Positions 1 to 12,680 of a stretch of DNA of 33,206 bases are shown here, piece by piece. Position numbers and translations under genes: made by a program. Source of the stretch: Guillardia theta CCMP2712 (taxonomy: Eukaryota; Cryptophyceae; Pyrenomonadales; Geminigeraceae); the NCBI RefSeq assembly GCF_000315625.1, contig NW_005434590.1, positions 82,191-115,396 on the forward strand. The letters are read 5' to 3'. The notes under the pieces are model-generated. The model searched no databases. It worked only from the letters and a program-made list of their open reading frames with translations, and had not been told where the DNA came from. How positions within the stretch are numbered: the first letter of the stretch is position 1; every line of letters begins with the position of its first letter.

Positions 1-18
1 AGGAGGAGGAGGACTTAC

Positions 19-3000
19 CTGTTCTTCTCATGATGAAGGATATGATCATTCAATCTCACATTGAGCAAGTAGAACATCTTGAGATCCTCCTCGCTCATCA
101 TCGAGCTGCTTCTCTCCATCATCGCCTCCCTCTCTCCCTCCTCCTCCTCCTTCCTTGCCGCTACCTTCCTCCTCTCCTCCGCCACAGCCTCCTCGTCCTC
201 CTCCCTCATGTCCAGGTCAGCAAACTCATCCGAGAAGTCGCGGAACGTCCGTTTGTAGTCGCGCTCCACCAGCTCCTCCTCTGTGAGGATCTCTACCTTC
301 CTCTCCCTGTACTTGAACGCAGCTTCTTCCTCCTCCCTCCTCGCCTCCTCCCTCCTGCACTTCTCTGTCCACAGCTGCGAGAAGGCGACGGAGAGGAGGT
401 CGACGGCTCCTGCTCCCTCCTCATCCCACTCGCTCCTCTGAGCTACGGCAATGCCGACGATCTTGAGCAGCGCGCGGAAGAGGGGGACAGCATTCTGCTT
501 CCACTGCAGGGCAGACGGCAGTAGAGAGGAGGCGACTTGCTCCTCCTCTCCCCGGTCGACGAGCTTGGCGGCGTGTTCAATAAGGGGCATGCTGCGGATC
601 GAGTAGTCGAAGGGGAAGGAGAAGAGGTCGGCTATCTGTGCAGAGGAGGAGGAGGAGGAGGGGCCCTCCGTCCTGAACCTGCGCAGGAAGACTGCGATCC
701 TCAACCCTCTCCTGACTTCCTGCACGGCGAGCTGGAACGGGAGCAGGAGGTCCTCGAAGCCCTGGAAGTCTCTGCTGAGACGAGCTGAAAATCTCTCCGC
801 GACCTCCTGCATCTGCCTCTCCTCTTCCATCATCGTAGCCAGCGGCAGCAGCGCCTCATCCAGCACCGACAGGAGGCGGAGGATCCTGTTGTTGTTGAAC
901 ACGTCCCGCTGAAACTTGACAAGCTCGTCGTAGAGCTGACAGAACGTCTGCTCCTCTGGTCGGTACACCAACTTCTTTCTCAACCTCCTCCTCTTCTTCT
1001 CCACCGCCTCCATCTCCTCCTCCACCCTCCTCCTCAGGCTCCCTGAGCTGCTTCCAGGGCAGAGATCCTCCTGCCGCCGGAGAAGGAGCAGCTGCTGCCG
1101 GAGCTCCTCCTCCTTCTTCTTCAGTTGCTCGTTCTTGATCGCATACTTGCCGGCCGGATCGATGGCAGAGGAAGGAACGAGAAGGTTCATCCTCGCCAGC
1201 CCCACCAGCCCCCAGAGTTTGGATGTGAGGAGGAGGAGGAGGTGAGGAGAGAGCTTCTGTGAGCTGACAAGGTCCCGGATGATGAGAAGGGAGGGACGTA
1301 GGATGGTTCTAGCAACAGACAACATCTTGTCACTGCTCGTGTCGCAGAGCAAGTCTGTCAAGACTGTCGGATCGAAGGAGCATCGCTCCTCCTCCTCCTC
1401 CTCCTCCCTCCTCCTCCTCAGCAGCCTCTGCAGGCCCAGCAGCTCTCCAGCTACCTTGTCCCACCTGTCTTGCTCATACATGACGTGACATCTCAACAGC
1501 ATCTCCACCAGCATGAGCCCAGCGCTCTTGCTCTCCTCCCTCACCGCCTCCTCCCCCTCCAACTTGACCGCCTGCTGTAGGTGCCAACTCGCCAGCCTCC
1601 GCATCTGCAGCCCACAGTCCACATGGTTGGCGACGGTGATGGTGGCCCAGCGCTTGCGGACGAGAGCAGCGTGGAGGGAGGCGAGGGGGAGGAGGAGGAC
1701 GACAGGGCCGAGAGAGGACAGATCGGTGAACTTGTTCAGCTCCTTCTCCCTCCTCCTCTCCTGCTCCAGAGCTCGACGAGACGCCTTGTGGTCGTACGGG
1801 GCGTACGCGAGCTGGGTAATCAGCCCGAGGGTCTCGCAGGACAAGTTCCAGCTCCGCTCATGCCAAGTCTTCATCATCTTAGTCCAGCTCCGCTCCAGAT
1901 CGCTGAGCATCGAAGAGGAGGAGGAGGAGGAGGAGGAGGAGGAGGAGGAGGAGGAGGAGGAGGAGGAGGAGGAGGAGGAGGAGGAGGAGGTGGTGGTGGT
2001 GGTGCCCTGGTCATGCAGCCGAATCGTCCTCATCCTCCAGCAGAACTCTTGGTGCTGGGCGAAGTCGAGGGGGGAGCGAGACGTGCTCACGAGGCTCTCA
2101 AGGATGAAACTTTGTTCCTCCTTCTCACTGAACCCCAGCTCCTCCAGCTCCTGGTCCTGCTCCAGCTCCTCCTGCTTCCTCCCAGGCACAGAAGATGAAC
2201 GGACCTCCCTCAAGTGAAGCTTCACGACGTCGGCAAGGCAAGTCTGCAGCAGCACAAGTTCTCTCCTCATGCTCCAGTAGTCCATGCAAGGGATCAGGAC
2301 GACCTTCCATGTCTCCGCTCTCAACATGCTCGTCGGCAGCGGAAGTTTCGCTCCTCCTCCCACGTCCACCACGTTGGCATTGCGGACCAGCAGCTCGTCT
2401 CTTCCTTCCTCCCTCAGCCACCTGGTCACTTGCTCGATCTTCTCCAGCAGAGGGTTTTCTTTCTCCTTCCCCTCCTCCTTCTCATCTCGCGCCTCCTCCT
2501 CCTCCTCCTCCTGCATGAAGCAGAGGGCCGCATACGCCTCCATGGCAGTCTTGCGGAATTCCTTGTCGAGGAAAGCGATGCCGAGGGGAAAGCGAAGATC
2601 CTCCTCCTCCTCCATGTCGCCTCCAGCTGAGAACCTGGCTTGCACGTCCTTCCAGCTGATCTCGAAGAACCTGCACTCGCTCCTTATGCCTTGCGCAAGA
2701 CAGAAGGCGCGGGATCGAACTTTGTGCTCCTCTCCAACGCTGACCCACAGGCAGGTGTCCTCGCTCCTCAGGGCAGGCAGCGACTGCTCGACCTTGGTGA
2801 TCAGCGCAGAGACTTCGGGGGGGAGGAGGAGAGACATCAAGGGAGCATCGGAGGAAGAGGAGGGAGCAGGAGAAGCCTGCTGGTTGACTGCATGCGCGGC
2901 TTTCAAGAACCAGCGCCACATGACGATCAGTTCGCTCATCCAGACCTCAACCCGCACGCTGGAGACGCTGGAGACGCTGAGATGGTCCTCAAGGCGCCGG

Positions 3001-3690
3001 AGGGAGGACTCGAGGAGGGAGAGGGAGAGGATCAGGGCCTGTAGCTGCTTGCTGTCAAGCTGCACCTGCGCCAGAGGAAGGTGATCTTGTATGTGGGAGG
3101 AGAGCTTGTTCAGCAGCAGTTGCAACATCTCGATCGCCTCCAAGGAGTCTATGAACCTGTTGACCTCGTGCTGGTTGCTCTTGTGCTGATGAGCGAGGGC
3201 GATGGAGGAGGTACTATGATTGTGTTTGAACAGCTCTCTCCACGAGCTCGTCTTCTTCAGCTCTTGCCATCCCCCATGCAGCCTCCTCTTCATGATCAGC
3301 GTGCAGACTTGCATCAAGAAATCATGCTGCACGTCGATGTTTCTTCCTGCGCTGCCCCGCAGGCTGCGCATGACGGCGCCGTTGTTGAAGTGACAGACGA
3401 AGTCGACATCGATGGGCGCGATCTCGATGAAGGAACGAGCAAGCAATCTCGAGGCATCGCCGCTGAATGCTTGCATCATCGACCCTCGTAGCTGAGCCAG
3501 GCGGTTGAAGGCGACGAGCGGCTCAAGTTGGGTGAAGGAGGTTTGTGCTGACGTCAGCACCTGACGGAGCTCCTGCCGTCTGCACATGCCGGCGATGATG
3601 CCGATGAAAAAGGAGCGATCGTTCCAGTCCGACAGTGATGCTTGCTGGAAGAAAGTTGAGACGGCAAGTTTGACTTGAACATGTTCTGAG

Positions 3691-3724
<34 letters not shown>

Positions 3725-6700
3725 CAACCATCTGGTCTGCTGAATTATGTTAGTCTATTCTCATCCAAAGTGACTGCTGGAACCTGATTTCTGATCATGA
3801 TGGAGATTTTCTTCCTTCTCTACAGCCTGCTCGGACATGTCAAGATGTGAAGCAATACAATGAAGCAAGACAACAGCAATAGAAGAAGGAACACGGAGAG
3901 AAAGAAGAAGAAGAAGAAGAAGAAGAAGAAGAAGAAGAAGAAGAAGAAGAAGATGATGATGATGATGATGATGATGATGAGATGATGATGATGATGATGA
4001 TGATGATGAGGTTCAACAAGAATTCGTTCATCATCTCACCTCCAGCAAACTCTGAGCGCCCCGTATCAGATGTGAAACGTTACTCTCATGCAGTAGAAGC
4101 GAAGACGAAAGGTAGCCGGCCCGCATGACGAAGGAGGAGGAGGAGGAGGGAGAGACGCTGAAGGAGAGAGATTGGAGAAAGGCAAGAGACGCTGACTTGC
4201 ACTCTTCTCTCCATTCCTGCGAGTGAGCCGAGCCAGCGTAGATGAGGGAGGTGGAAGATATCCAGGCTCGAGCGAAAGAAACTCCGCGAGGGAGGAGAGA
4301 GCGCAGGGTACTTGCAAAGTGAAGGAGATGACGGTTGTTGAACTTGGGGCCTGTGAACATTTGAGGATGGAGAGAGAGAAGGAGGAGGTGAGGGGAAGGC
4401 AAGAGGAGGAGGAGGAGGAGGAGGAGGAGGAGGAGGAGGAGGAGGAGGAGGAGAAGGAGGAGGAGGAGAAGGAGGAGGAGGAGGAGGAGGAGGAGGAGGA
4501 GCTCCTGCCCCGGCAGCCCGGCAGCCAGCAGCATCCACTCCAGGTCCTTCCTTCCCAGCTGCTCTTCCAGCAGGCAGATCTCAACCCCTCGGTTCCTCAT
4601 GGCTCTAGAGATCTCCCCTCGATGCGCGTCCATGCTCAAGAACAGTCGGAAGTTGGGGTGTGGACGGACTATCCGCACCTCCCCGTCCACCAGCCCTCGC
4701 TCGTTGAGGAGGAGGACGCCCTGGGGCTCGAGGAGGGGGTTCAGACGGTCCAGCACGTTTGCGTTGCAGAGGTTCACGTTGTCCAGCAGCAGCCACTCCC
4801 CTCGCTCCATCGCCTTCACTAGGATCCCGTCGATCCACTCGAACCCTGCTGAGAAGGAGGCGGAGGAGTTCTTGTGCTGCCGGAGCCCGGCGAGGTTGTG
4901 CTGGAGGAGGAGGAGCTGGTCCTTCATGGGAGGGAGGAGGGTTTCGTCCTCCTTCATCAGCGCCTCCACGCTCCTCCTGCCTGCCGTGAGAACTTCTGAC
5001 AGCATGTGGAACTCCTCCTCGCTGAACCCTGCCTGCTCCCTGGTGCTCGAGCTGCTGGCCCCGTCGAGCTTCGGGTTGCAGGAGGAGGCGAACGGGCTGC
5101 CGTTGAGCTGCGTCCTCCTCAGCGAGGAGAGGAGGGCGTTCAAACCCTCCATGTGCTCGAGCGCAGTAGCCTCGCTGCTCCTGTGGACGAGGATGTAGCG
5201 GAAGAGGTCGTCGGTCCAGGCGTGGAGGGAGGAGAGGAAGGTTCTCCTCCTCTTGTGCTGCTCTAGCTGCTCGAAGCATCCCAGCAGGTCCGTCGTGTCC
5301 GTATCGCTCGTCATCGCCATCTCCCTCAGCTTGTTCCCCGAGGAAGCGGCCAGCGAGCGCACAAGGCTTGTCTTGCCCGCAGCCGACGGGCCGATCACTA
5401 TCCCCATCCATCCCATCTCAACGCACATCATCAGGCCCTCCAGCGCCTGGAGGTGGCCGGGGAGGAGGAGAGGAGGAGCGTCGTCGAGCAGGACGTCGGG
5501 CTTCTTGCTGCGGAGCATGCTGACCTTGCCGACCTGGAGGAGAGGAGCGGAGGCGCGGTGAGGGACGTGGAGGAGGGGAGAAGGAAGGTCGTCAAAGTGC
5601 CTCCTTGCGATGACCTGCAGTTGCTCCCTATCGCTGCTCGTGCGGAGGCGGAGGGAGAAGAGGAAGGGAACGAAGTCCTGCGGCCGGTATGCTCCCTCCT
5701 CCTGGTACTGCACCATCAGCTCGCACCATCGGAAGATATCGCGCAGGTTGAACTCCCAGGGCCTCCCGGAGGAGGCGAAGGTGGAGGAGGTGGCTACTTG
5801 GACCTCCGCGTTCATGGCGATCATACCGCGGAGGAGCGGCTCATCGATCTGCGGGAAGGAGGCCTGGGCGATGAAGAGCAGGTCGTCTGCCGTCAGCTCC
5901 TCCACCCTCACCGTCGTGAAGCGGTTCAGGAACGACTTTGGGAGCCCCTTTCTCCCTCCTCCCTGCTGCAGCGGGTTCTGAGCAGCGAAGATGCGGAAGG
6001 AGGGAGGGCAGAAGAAGGAGCGGCCGAGCTCGGGGAGGAAGACTTCTCCTCTGTGGTCCAGCACAGCGTTGAGCCCCTCCAGCACTGACTGTGAAGCAAG
6101 GTTCAGCTCGTCGAGTAGCACCCAGTCACCAGCCTTGAGCGCCTGCAGGAAAACACCGTCGCACCAGGCAAAGTGAGACGATTCTCCTCCTCCCTCTCCT
6201 GCTCCCTCTCCTCCTCCTCCGACGGGGAGGTCAGAACCCAGCAGGTCCATCATGTCCGTCTGGTCGGACAGGTTGATGCGCACGAGCTTGTGCCCCGAAA
6301 CTGCTGCCAGCGCCTGCACAAGCGACGTCTTCCCCACCCCCGGGCTGCCCTCCAGCAGGATCGGCTTTCTCAGCTGCATCCCCCGCAGCACGCGCATCAG
6401 GTTCTGGCAAGTCGTCGGTGCCGTCATGGCGAAGGAGGAAGGAGACTCTGCGGGACCTCGCGGGATGAAGAAGGGCTGGATCCCGAACTTCTCCTGCGTG
6501 AGGACGACAGAGGCAGGAGGAGAGGAAAAGAAAGCAGAGGAGGAGAGCGACGCTTGTAGGACGGGAGAAGTGCTGCTGTCAGAGAGCATGGCGTGAAGGT
6601 ACTGAAGACTCTCCTCCTTGAGGCTCCTCGCGCTCGCTTCTGAGGAGCCGTCTCCTATCCCGAGGCCGTCGAGGAGGACGAGGCAGGCGCCATGCAGGAA

Positions 6701-9700
6701 GCCCTCCTGCATGCTCAGCCCGTTATCCTTGGAGATATTCATGAACTCAACCCAGGCGAGGAGGTCGCGCAAGGACAGCATCCTCCTCAGGGTGACCTTG
6801 TTCTTGGAGGAGAACCACTGCCAGAACAGCAGGAGCTTTTCTCCATAGCCTGCTCTCTGAAGCTCCTCCCTCATCCTTAGCGACAGGATACACCGCAGGT
6901 CCTCCAGCTCGCTGATCGCGTCGACCCAGATCTCGGTGAAGCGGTTGCGGAGGGCAGGCGAGAGCTCCTTCTTCCCGAAGTCTCCTCCAGGGTTCATCGT
7001 GGCGAACACCAGGAAGTCTCTATGGGCCTCTATCACCTCCCCTCCCTTCTCTGCCAGCGTGATGGTCCTGCCAGGCTCCAGCACGGAGTTGAGACGCTCG
7101 AGCACGGAGTCGTCAGTCAGGGAGATCTCGTCGATGAGCAGGAGATGACCCTCCCTCATCGCCGTCACCAGCGGCCCGTCGTACCAGAGGAACAGGGCTC
7201 GGCACTTGGGAACCTCCTCCTCTACCTCGTGTGCGAGGGAGGAGAGGGAGGGAGGGAAAGAAACATTCTTCTCCTCCTCCTTCATCTTCCTCCTCGTCTG
7301 CTCGAACACTGAGATCAGGTCCATGACGTCGCTCCCTTCGATCGACCGTGCCAGCACCTCGCCTTGCATCTCCTTCTCCTTCCATGCCTTGGGCAGCAGC
7401 GCTGACAACAACGTCGCTCCTCCCTTCTCTTCCTCTCCCTCCTCGCCCTCGCCTTCCTTCTCCCTCCCGTCCTCCTCCTTGCGCAGCGAGGCGACTAGCT
7501 CGCGGTAGAAGCGGACGAGGAGGGAGCGGAAGTGCGCGACTGACGACTCCTTTCCTCGGATCGGCCGGAAGCCTCCGATGAGGTCAGAGGCTTCTGTGCT
7601 CTGGTGGCAGTTGAGGATGTGAAGCTTGGAAGAGAGCGCGGCTGCAAACGCCTGGCACACGGACGTCTTGCCTGTCCCGGTCTCACCGACCAGCAGGATC
7701 GGCTCTCTGAATCTCATGCACCTTGCCATCAACCGCAGCATCCTCTTGGCGTTCCTTGTCTTGACGAGGCCGGAGAACAGCTGGTCGTGGATGAGATCAT
7801 TCGACATGCTCATTCCCCTCTCCTCCATCATCGCCTTCAAATCGCCCTCCCATCCTGACTCATACAGCCTCTCCACGTTGATCTTCTGCTTCATCGTCTG
7901 CTCCACCACCTCCCTCACGCACTTCTTGTCCTCTTCCTTCCTCTGTCCCTCCGCCAGCAGCATGTATCCTTCTTGTGCCAGCACATCGTAGTTGTCGTTG
8001 TCCGCCAGCACCATCCGATCGGCCCACTTGAACAGATCGCGGGGGGTGACGAAGGCAAGGCCGCCAGCAAACACGTTACTCCTCTGCCTCCTCCTGTGGA
8101 GCTCCTTCATCACCTCAACGATCTTCTGCGCGCGCGACTTGGCTATCTTGCACCTTTTTTCCATCATTTCCACCAGCTCCGCATGCGGGATCTCGTCCAC
8201 GTGAACCTCTAGGAACCTGTTCCTGAACGCGCGCGAGAGCATCTTTCTCCCCCCGTACACTCCTCCTGCCGGGTTCTGCGTGGCGAACAGCAGGAAGTTG
8301 GCATGCGGCTTCACGAGCTCCTGCGTCTCGGGGATCAGCAGCTCTCTATTATCGTCCAGCAGTCGGTTGAGCATCTCCAGTACTTCAGTGGGTGCCAAGT
8401 TCAGCTCGTCGAGCACCAGCCAGTGTCCTCTCCTCAAGGCCTGCACCAGCGGCCCCTCCTGGAACACCAGCTTCCCCTCCTCGTCCGTCGTGTATCCCCC
8501 CACGTACTCCTGCACGTCAGTGTGTGCGTGGTTGTTGATCCTCACAAACTTGTGTCCGGCAGAGGCGGCGAGGAACTCGATCATGCTTGTCTTCCCTGCC
8601 GACGTCGGCCCTTGGAGCAGGATGGGATAGCGGTACGGGGCAGCGGCTCGCGCGATGTTCCTGACGTTGAGCTGGCAGGAGGGAGTGAGAATGAAGGTTG
8701 GGATGGGGAGCTGACCGAAGTGAGGGCCCTTCTTGATCCAGAAGCCCGCGAGCACCTGCTGGTTGATGGTGCAGCTCCCGATGCAGGTGTAACCGTCGTC
8801 GTTGCTCAGAGAGGAGGAGGAGGAGGAGGCCTTGGCTCCTGCCTTGCAGAGGTGCTTGACGATACAAGTCTCCATGAGCTGCTGGCAGGAGGGATGCAGC
8901 TGTGTTGAGAACACCATACATGCTCCCTCGAAGAGGCTTCGGTCGAGCGAGTAGCCCTGGGCTTGCATGAACTTGACGTAGTTGAGGGTGCGGGAGAGGC
9001 TGCGCAAGTTGAAGTGAACCGGCTGGTTGGCTCCGTCGTAGATCTCATTGCTCTTGGCCATGGCGCGAGCGTTGAGGTAGAAGTTGACGACTGAGTTGAC
9101 ATGGGCAACAGAGACAGTCTTACCAAGGTAAGTCTGCACAACCTCCCTCAGCTCGGCCTCGTTCTCGATCTCATCGACGAAGATCTCGGTGAATCTCGCC
9201 TTCATCGTCATCGGCAGGTCCTTCTTCCCTACATCCGTCGGCGGGTTCATGCACGCAAACAGCCTGAAGTTTGGATGTCTCTTGACCTCCTCTACCTCTC
9301 CCTTCTCTGTCAGCGATAACGATCCCTGCTCTCCCTCCAGCAGCCCGCTCAGCCTCTCTAGAGTCTCAGCAGGAGCAAGGTTCACCTGAAAGAAGGGAGT
9401 GAGGGTGGGAGAAGCGGGGAAGGGATCGAGGCAGAGGGAAGGGAGGGAGGGAGGAGAGAGATAGGGAGAGGAGAGAGAGAAGGAGGAGAGAGAGAAGAAG
9501 GGAGGGAGGGAAGAGAGGGAGGGAAGAGGGGGAGGGAGGGAGGGAGGGAGGGAGGGAGGGAGGGAGGGAAAGGCATGGCACGAGGGGGAGGAGAGGAGGG
9601 GAAGGGAGGTATACCTCATCCAGTAACAACCAGAAACCTTCTTTCAGCGCTTTCACAAGTATCCCGTCAACAAACGTGAAGGCAAACTTGCCCTGCGTGC

Positions 9701-12644
9701 TCTCTACCTTCCTCTCAAACTCTGCGACGCTCTCCGCAAACACATCCCACCGCCTCCTCATTCTCTTGCTCAGAGTCTTGGACGGCTTGCTCTCGTCCTC
9801 TTCAGCCCTGCGCTTCCCCTTCCCCTTCCCCTCTCCTCCCTCTTCCATGTCATCCTCCGAGCTCTCACCCTTCAAATTCACCACCAGTTGCGTCGCTTGC
9901 TTCAGCAGCTTGACCATCCCCTTCCAGTTCTTCGCCTCGAACCTGTTCTTACACGCCTGCAGGAACGACGAGTTCTTCGACTTGCTCGTCACCCTTGGGA
10001 GCAACTCTAGCAGCTCGTCCAGCAGGCTTTGAGCAAGGCACCTCACGTCGATCGGTTTGAACCCCCCCAGCAAGTCGCCAGAGTCTGTCTGCTGGGAAAG
10101 ATTCACCACCGCCAGCTTCGTTCCCACCTGAGACGCCACGTACTGTACGATAGTTGTCTTGCCTGTGCCAGTCTCTCCCGTCAGCAGCACGGGCTCGTTG
10201 TGGTACACACAAGCTGCAATCGCCTCCATGGCCTGCAGCGTCCGCCGAGTCCTGCAGAAGTTCTCGCGGTCGAGCTCGATGCTCCGGATTCTGAAGGCAT
10301 GTTAGCAGAAGAGAAGGAAAGGAAGGGTGAAGGAGAGCGGGAGGGAGGGAGGGAGGGAGGGAGGGAGGAGGGGAGGCAAGGGAGGGATATGGGCAGGGAG
10401 GGAGGGAGGGAGAGGTGCAGGGAGGGAGAGAGGTACGTTGTAGCATCTCACCTTGTACTGAGGAAGTTGCTGTCGACGTCCAAGAAGACTCTTCCCACCT
10501 GGAGATGATCCTTCTGGATGTTCACCTCAGGCAGAGACTTCTCAAGCATGAACTCGACTTTCTGCTCATGCAGGTGGAGGATCAATCCGAGACGTTTGGC
10601 GATCGTGACCCGATCGGCCTCGCTGTTGATCATGTTGCAGAAACAATCCACCGCCTCCTTCAGCACCAGCTCCCGCTGCCTCTCCGTCATGAAACCGCTC
10701 GAGTTCGAGCTCCCCCTGATCGAGCTGACGCATCTCCGGCAGAACTTCAGCAGGTCCCTCACCGTCAGCTGACGGCGAACTCTCACCCCGTCAATGACCG
10801 TCTCGGCTCGTGCTGACGTCATCAGCCGATGCACCTCCACGATCGGCTCGACCAGTCCCGCGTCCAGCAGGGAGGGGAACAGGACTCCAACGACTTCCCT
10901 GACCTCCTCATCCTTCCATGCCTCGACAAACACTTGAGTCGTCAGAGACTGGATCATCTGAACAGCCGCCGACTCCTTCCTCGCAAGCTTTCCCACCGTC
11001 CTCGTCCCAAAGAGCCGAAACCCGGCATGCGCCACTATGCTGCTGTCCCTAGCAGGCAGGTAGAGCCTGTTGGACTCGAGGAGGGGGATGATCGCAGCGA
11101 GCACATCGAACGGAGCCAAGTCAATGTCCTCGATCACAATCCACCTCCCCTGCTGTACCGCCTGCGTGAGTGCTCCCTCCTTCCACACAAACTCCCCAGG
11201 CGTGTCTGTACACACGTACGACCCCAGGAGTGTCTTCGAGTCCATCTGATCATCGAGGTGGATGCGGATCAGCCCGTCCATTGCGTTCAGCAGACAGGCA
11301 GCATGATCTATCAGGCTCGACTTCCCCGACGCCGGCGGGCCCTCTACCAAGATCGGGTCTTCTCTACAGAGGGCCGTTCCTAAGCTGAACAAGCTGCGCC
11401 TGACTGTCGGGGTGAGCACAAACTTGCTGGCCTTGCTGGGGGGGGCGCTGCTCCTGCCGTCTGACGAGCTCCTCTTCCAGCTGAGGTGATCCTCTGGCAG
11501 TCTTGGCAGCGTCACCCCGCAGAAATCCACCTCCATCCTCGCCTTCTGCTCCTCGACGTCGTCAAGCTTCACCCTCGTCTCCACGGAAACCGCCTCAAGG
11601 TCCTCGAGGTTGGGGGAGAAGAAAGGCAGCTCCTGCGCAGACAGGTAGTCTTCAAGGATCTCCTTCACCAGTTCTAATCAAACACGTGTAAGCAAAGTTG
11701 CACATAACCAAGGCATTCACACCGAAGTTGGCTGAGGTCAAGGACGAGTTGTCAAAGAGAGCTTTCCTGTCCTCTTCTGTCAGCCTGAGGATCTTGCTGA
11801 GGATTCGCGCTGTAAAGCAATCAGCGCAGGAGGAAAGATCTTCGAGCGTCAGACCTGCAAAGAATCGCTGACGAGAAGAAGAAGATTTCTGAGCAGAGGG
11901 CAACTTAGCAGGGACATGAGTCAAACTCATCACTACCAAGCACTTCAGCAGAGGCGTCCACTCCCACATGTGCGCTAGCTCCTTGGTAGCTCCCTGAAGG
12001 TCTAGCGGTCAGACGAGTCATGAGAAAGAGTCAGAATTCACTTCAATCAGCCTCAAGACTGTCTTGAGAACGTTAAGTTTGGTGTAGTTGTACTTATCCT
12101 CGTCGTCTTCAGGAGCATTCTTGAACAGAGCTGTTATTCCAGAGGAAGACAACGTGACATGTCAAACCTCGACTAGCGCGATCAGTGATCGTGAAGTTCT
12201 AAACGTTCGCAACAGCGTGTCTAACGTGCTTGGATAGAACGGGAGGATCCTACGGAGAAGGTGAAATTAGAAGACGGGCAAACAAGATGAAGTCAGATGA
12301 ACAACAACGTGAAAGCACATGAACAAGAGGACAAAGTCGCAAGAACAACAAGTTGTTTGATGGTGCAGTTACCTGCTTGCAGCCTGACAGGAGTAGAAGA
12401 AAGAAGAGTCCGCCAAGACCGATTTCGACATCATGGTGCGCATCACCGTGGGAAGCATCGAGCCACACGAGTGGGCGACCTGGGTAAGGGTGATGACCAT
12501 TGCAGCCACAAGCTTGTGATGACGGACCTCTACTGGATCATTCGATGGTTCTAACATGCGATCCACGTACGAGTCGATATTGCTCTGCCTCGTACATGGT
12601 GGATCCGACCCTTGCGGTAGCTCGATGTCCATGGTTTCAACCAT
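19..12644 (-). CDS. MDN1: Midasin (Rea1) AAA+ ATPase, 3' end beyond window
   Basis: Giant dynein-like ATPase that removes assembly factors from pre-60S ribosomes in the nucleolus and nucleoplasm. Exons by phase: 12644-12373, 12249-12168, 12119-12042, 11993-11937, 11888-11723, 11673-10452, 10290-9615, 9385-4040 and 3731-19, where a GTAAGT donor leads off the window. Six AAA modules are visible. Their P-loops are GPPASGKS, GETGTGKT, GPTSAGKT, GETGTGKT, GSPGVGKT and GPSAAGKT, near 11335, 10170, 8605, 7685, 6345 and 5385. Walker B motifs include LLLDEVNLAP, LVLDELNLAP, LLIDEISL, LLDELNLAS and LLLDNVNL. AAA1 Walker B is IEDIDLAP. The last exon is the helical linker, ending near the conserved segment just before the acidic region. 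About 3870 residues are present, against about 5,000-5,600 usual. The MIDAS domain is not in view. The start ATG at 12644 is provisional: that frame opens slightly further upstream and a short 5' exon is possible. Confidence 0.93.
1912..2003. repeat. In-frame GAG/GTG microsatellite coding poly-Ser and poly-Thr
   Basis: About 26 GAG triplets followed by five GTG triplets on the plus strand. On the minus strand they read as a threonine run followed by about 30 serines inside the midasin linker exon. The frame stays open on both sides, so the tract is probably translated as a disordered loop. Confidence 0.9.
3691..3723. repeat. TTG microsatellite coding poly-Asn at a midasin exon start
   Basis: Eleven TTG units on the plus strand encode an asparagine run immediately after the splice acceptor at 3732. 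The exon begins with the residues MVD and then the Asn tract. The intron just upstream carries another long microsatellite. Confidence 0.85.
3902..4009. repeat. Compound GAA and GAT microsatellite in a midasin intron
   Basis: GAA repeats (about 3902-3951) pass directly into GAT repeats (about 3952-4009, one interruption). They lie in the 308-nt intron 3732-4039 of midasin. This is the longest intron in the window, and about a third of it is this repeat. Confidence 0.95.
4402..4501. repeat. GGA microsatellite, read as poly-Leu in midasin
   Basis: About 100 bp of nearly pure GGA with two GAA interruptions. On the minus strand the open frame reads it as about 33 leucines, between the end of AAA6 (LLAAGLPGQ) and the following helical part (GPKFNNRHLL). 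The frame is open throughout. A weak GC-AG intron ending at the ACAG just before GCCCC (about 4348) could instead remove it. I cannot decide from the sequence alone. Confidence 0.85.
9386..9614 (-). other. Midasin intron rich in GGGA repeats
   Basis: A 229-nt intron with donor GTATAC and acceptor TTTCAG that interrupts the AAA2 Walker B motif exactly between DE and VNLAP. Nearly all of it is GGGA/GAGA on the plus strand, that is, a pyrimidine tract in the transcript. The next intron upstream (10291-10451, 161 nt) has the same composition. Confidence 0.92.
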
Positions 12645-12680
12645 GGACCTGTGAAGCGAGTAGCCATCAGGCTCGATCAA

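Noticed and set aside
1581-2198. Plus-strand ORFs with poly-Gly or poly-Glu opposite midasin
   Set aside because: They are antisense shadows of the midasin linker exon and owe their length to the GAG repeat; no family features.
4223-4822. 199-codon plus-strand ORF with a Glu-rich run
   Set aside because: Antisense to the well-conserved AAA6 region of midasin and driven by the GGA repeat.
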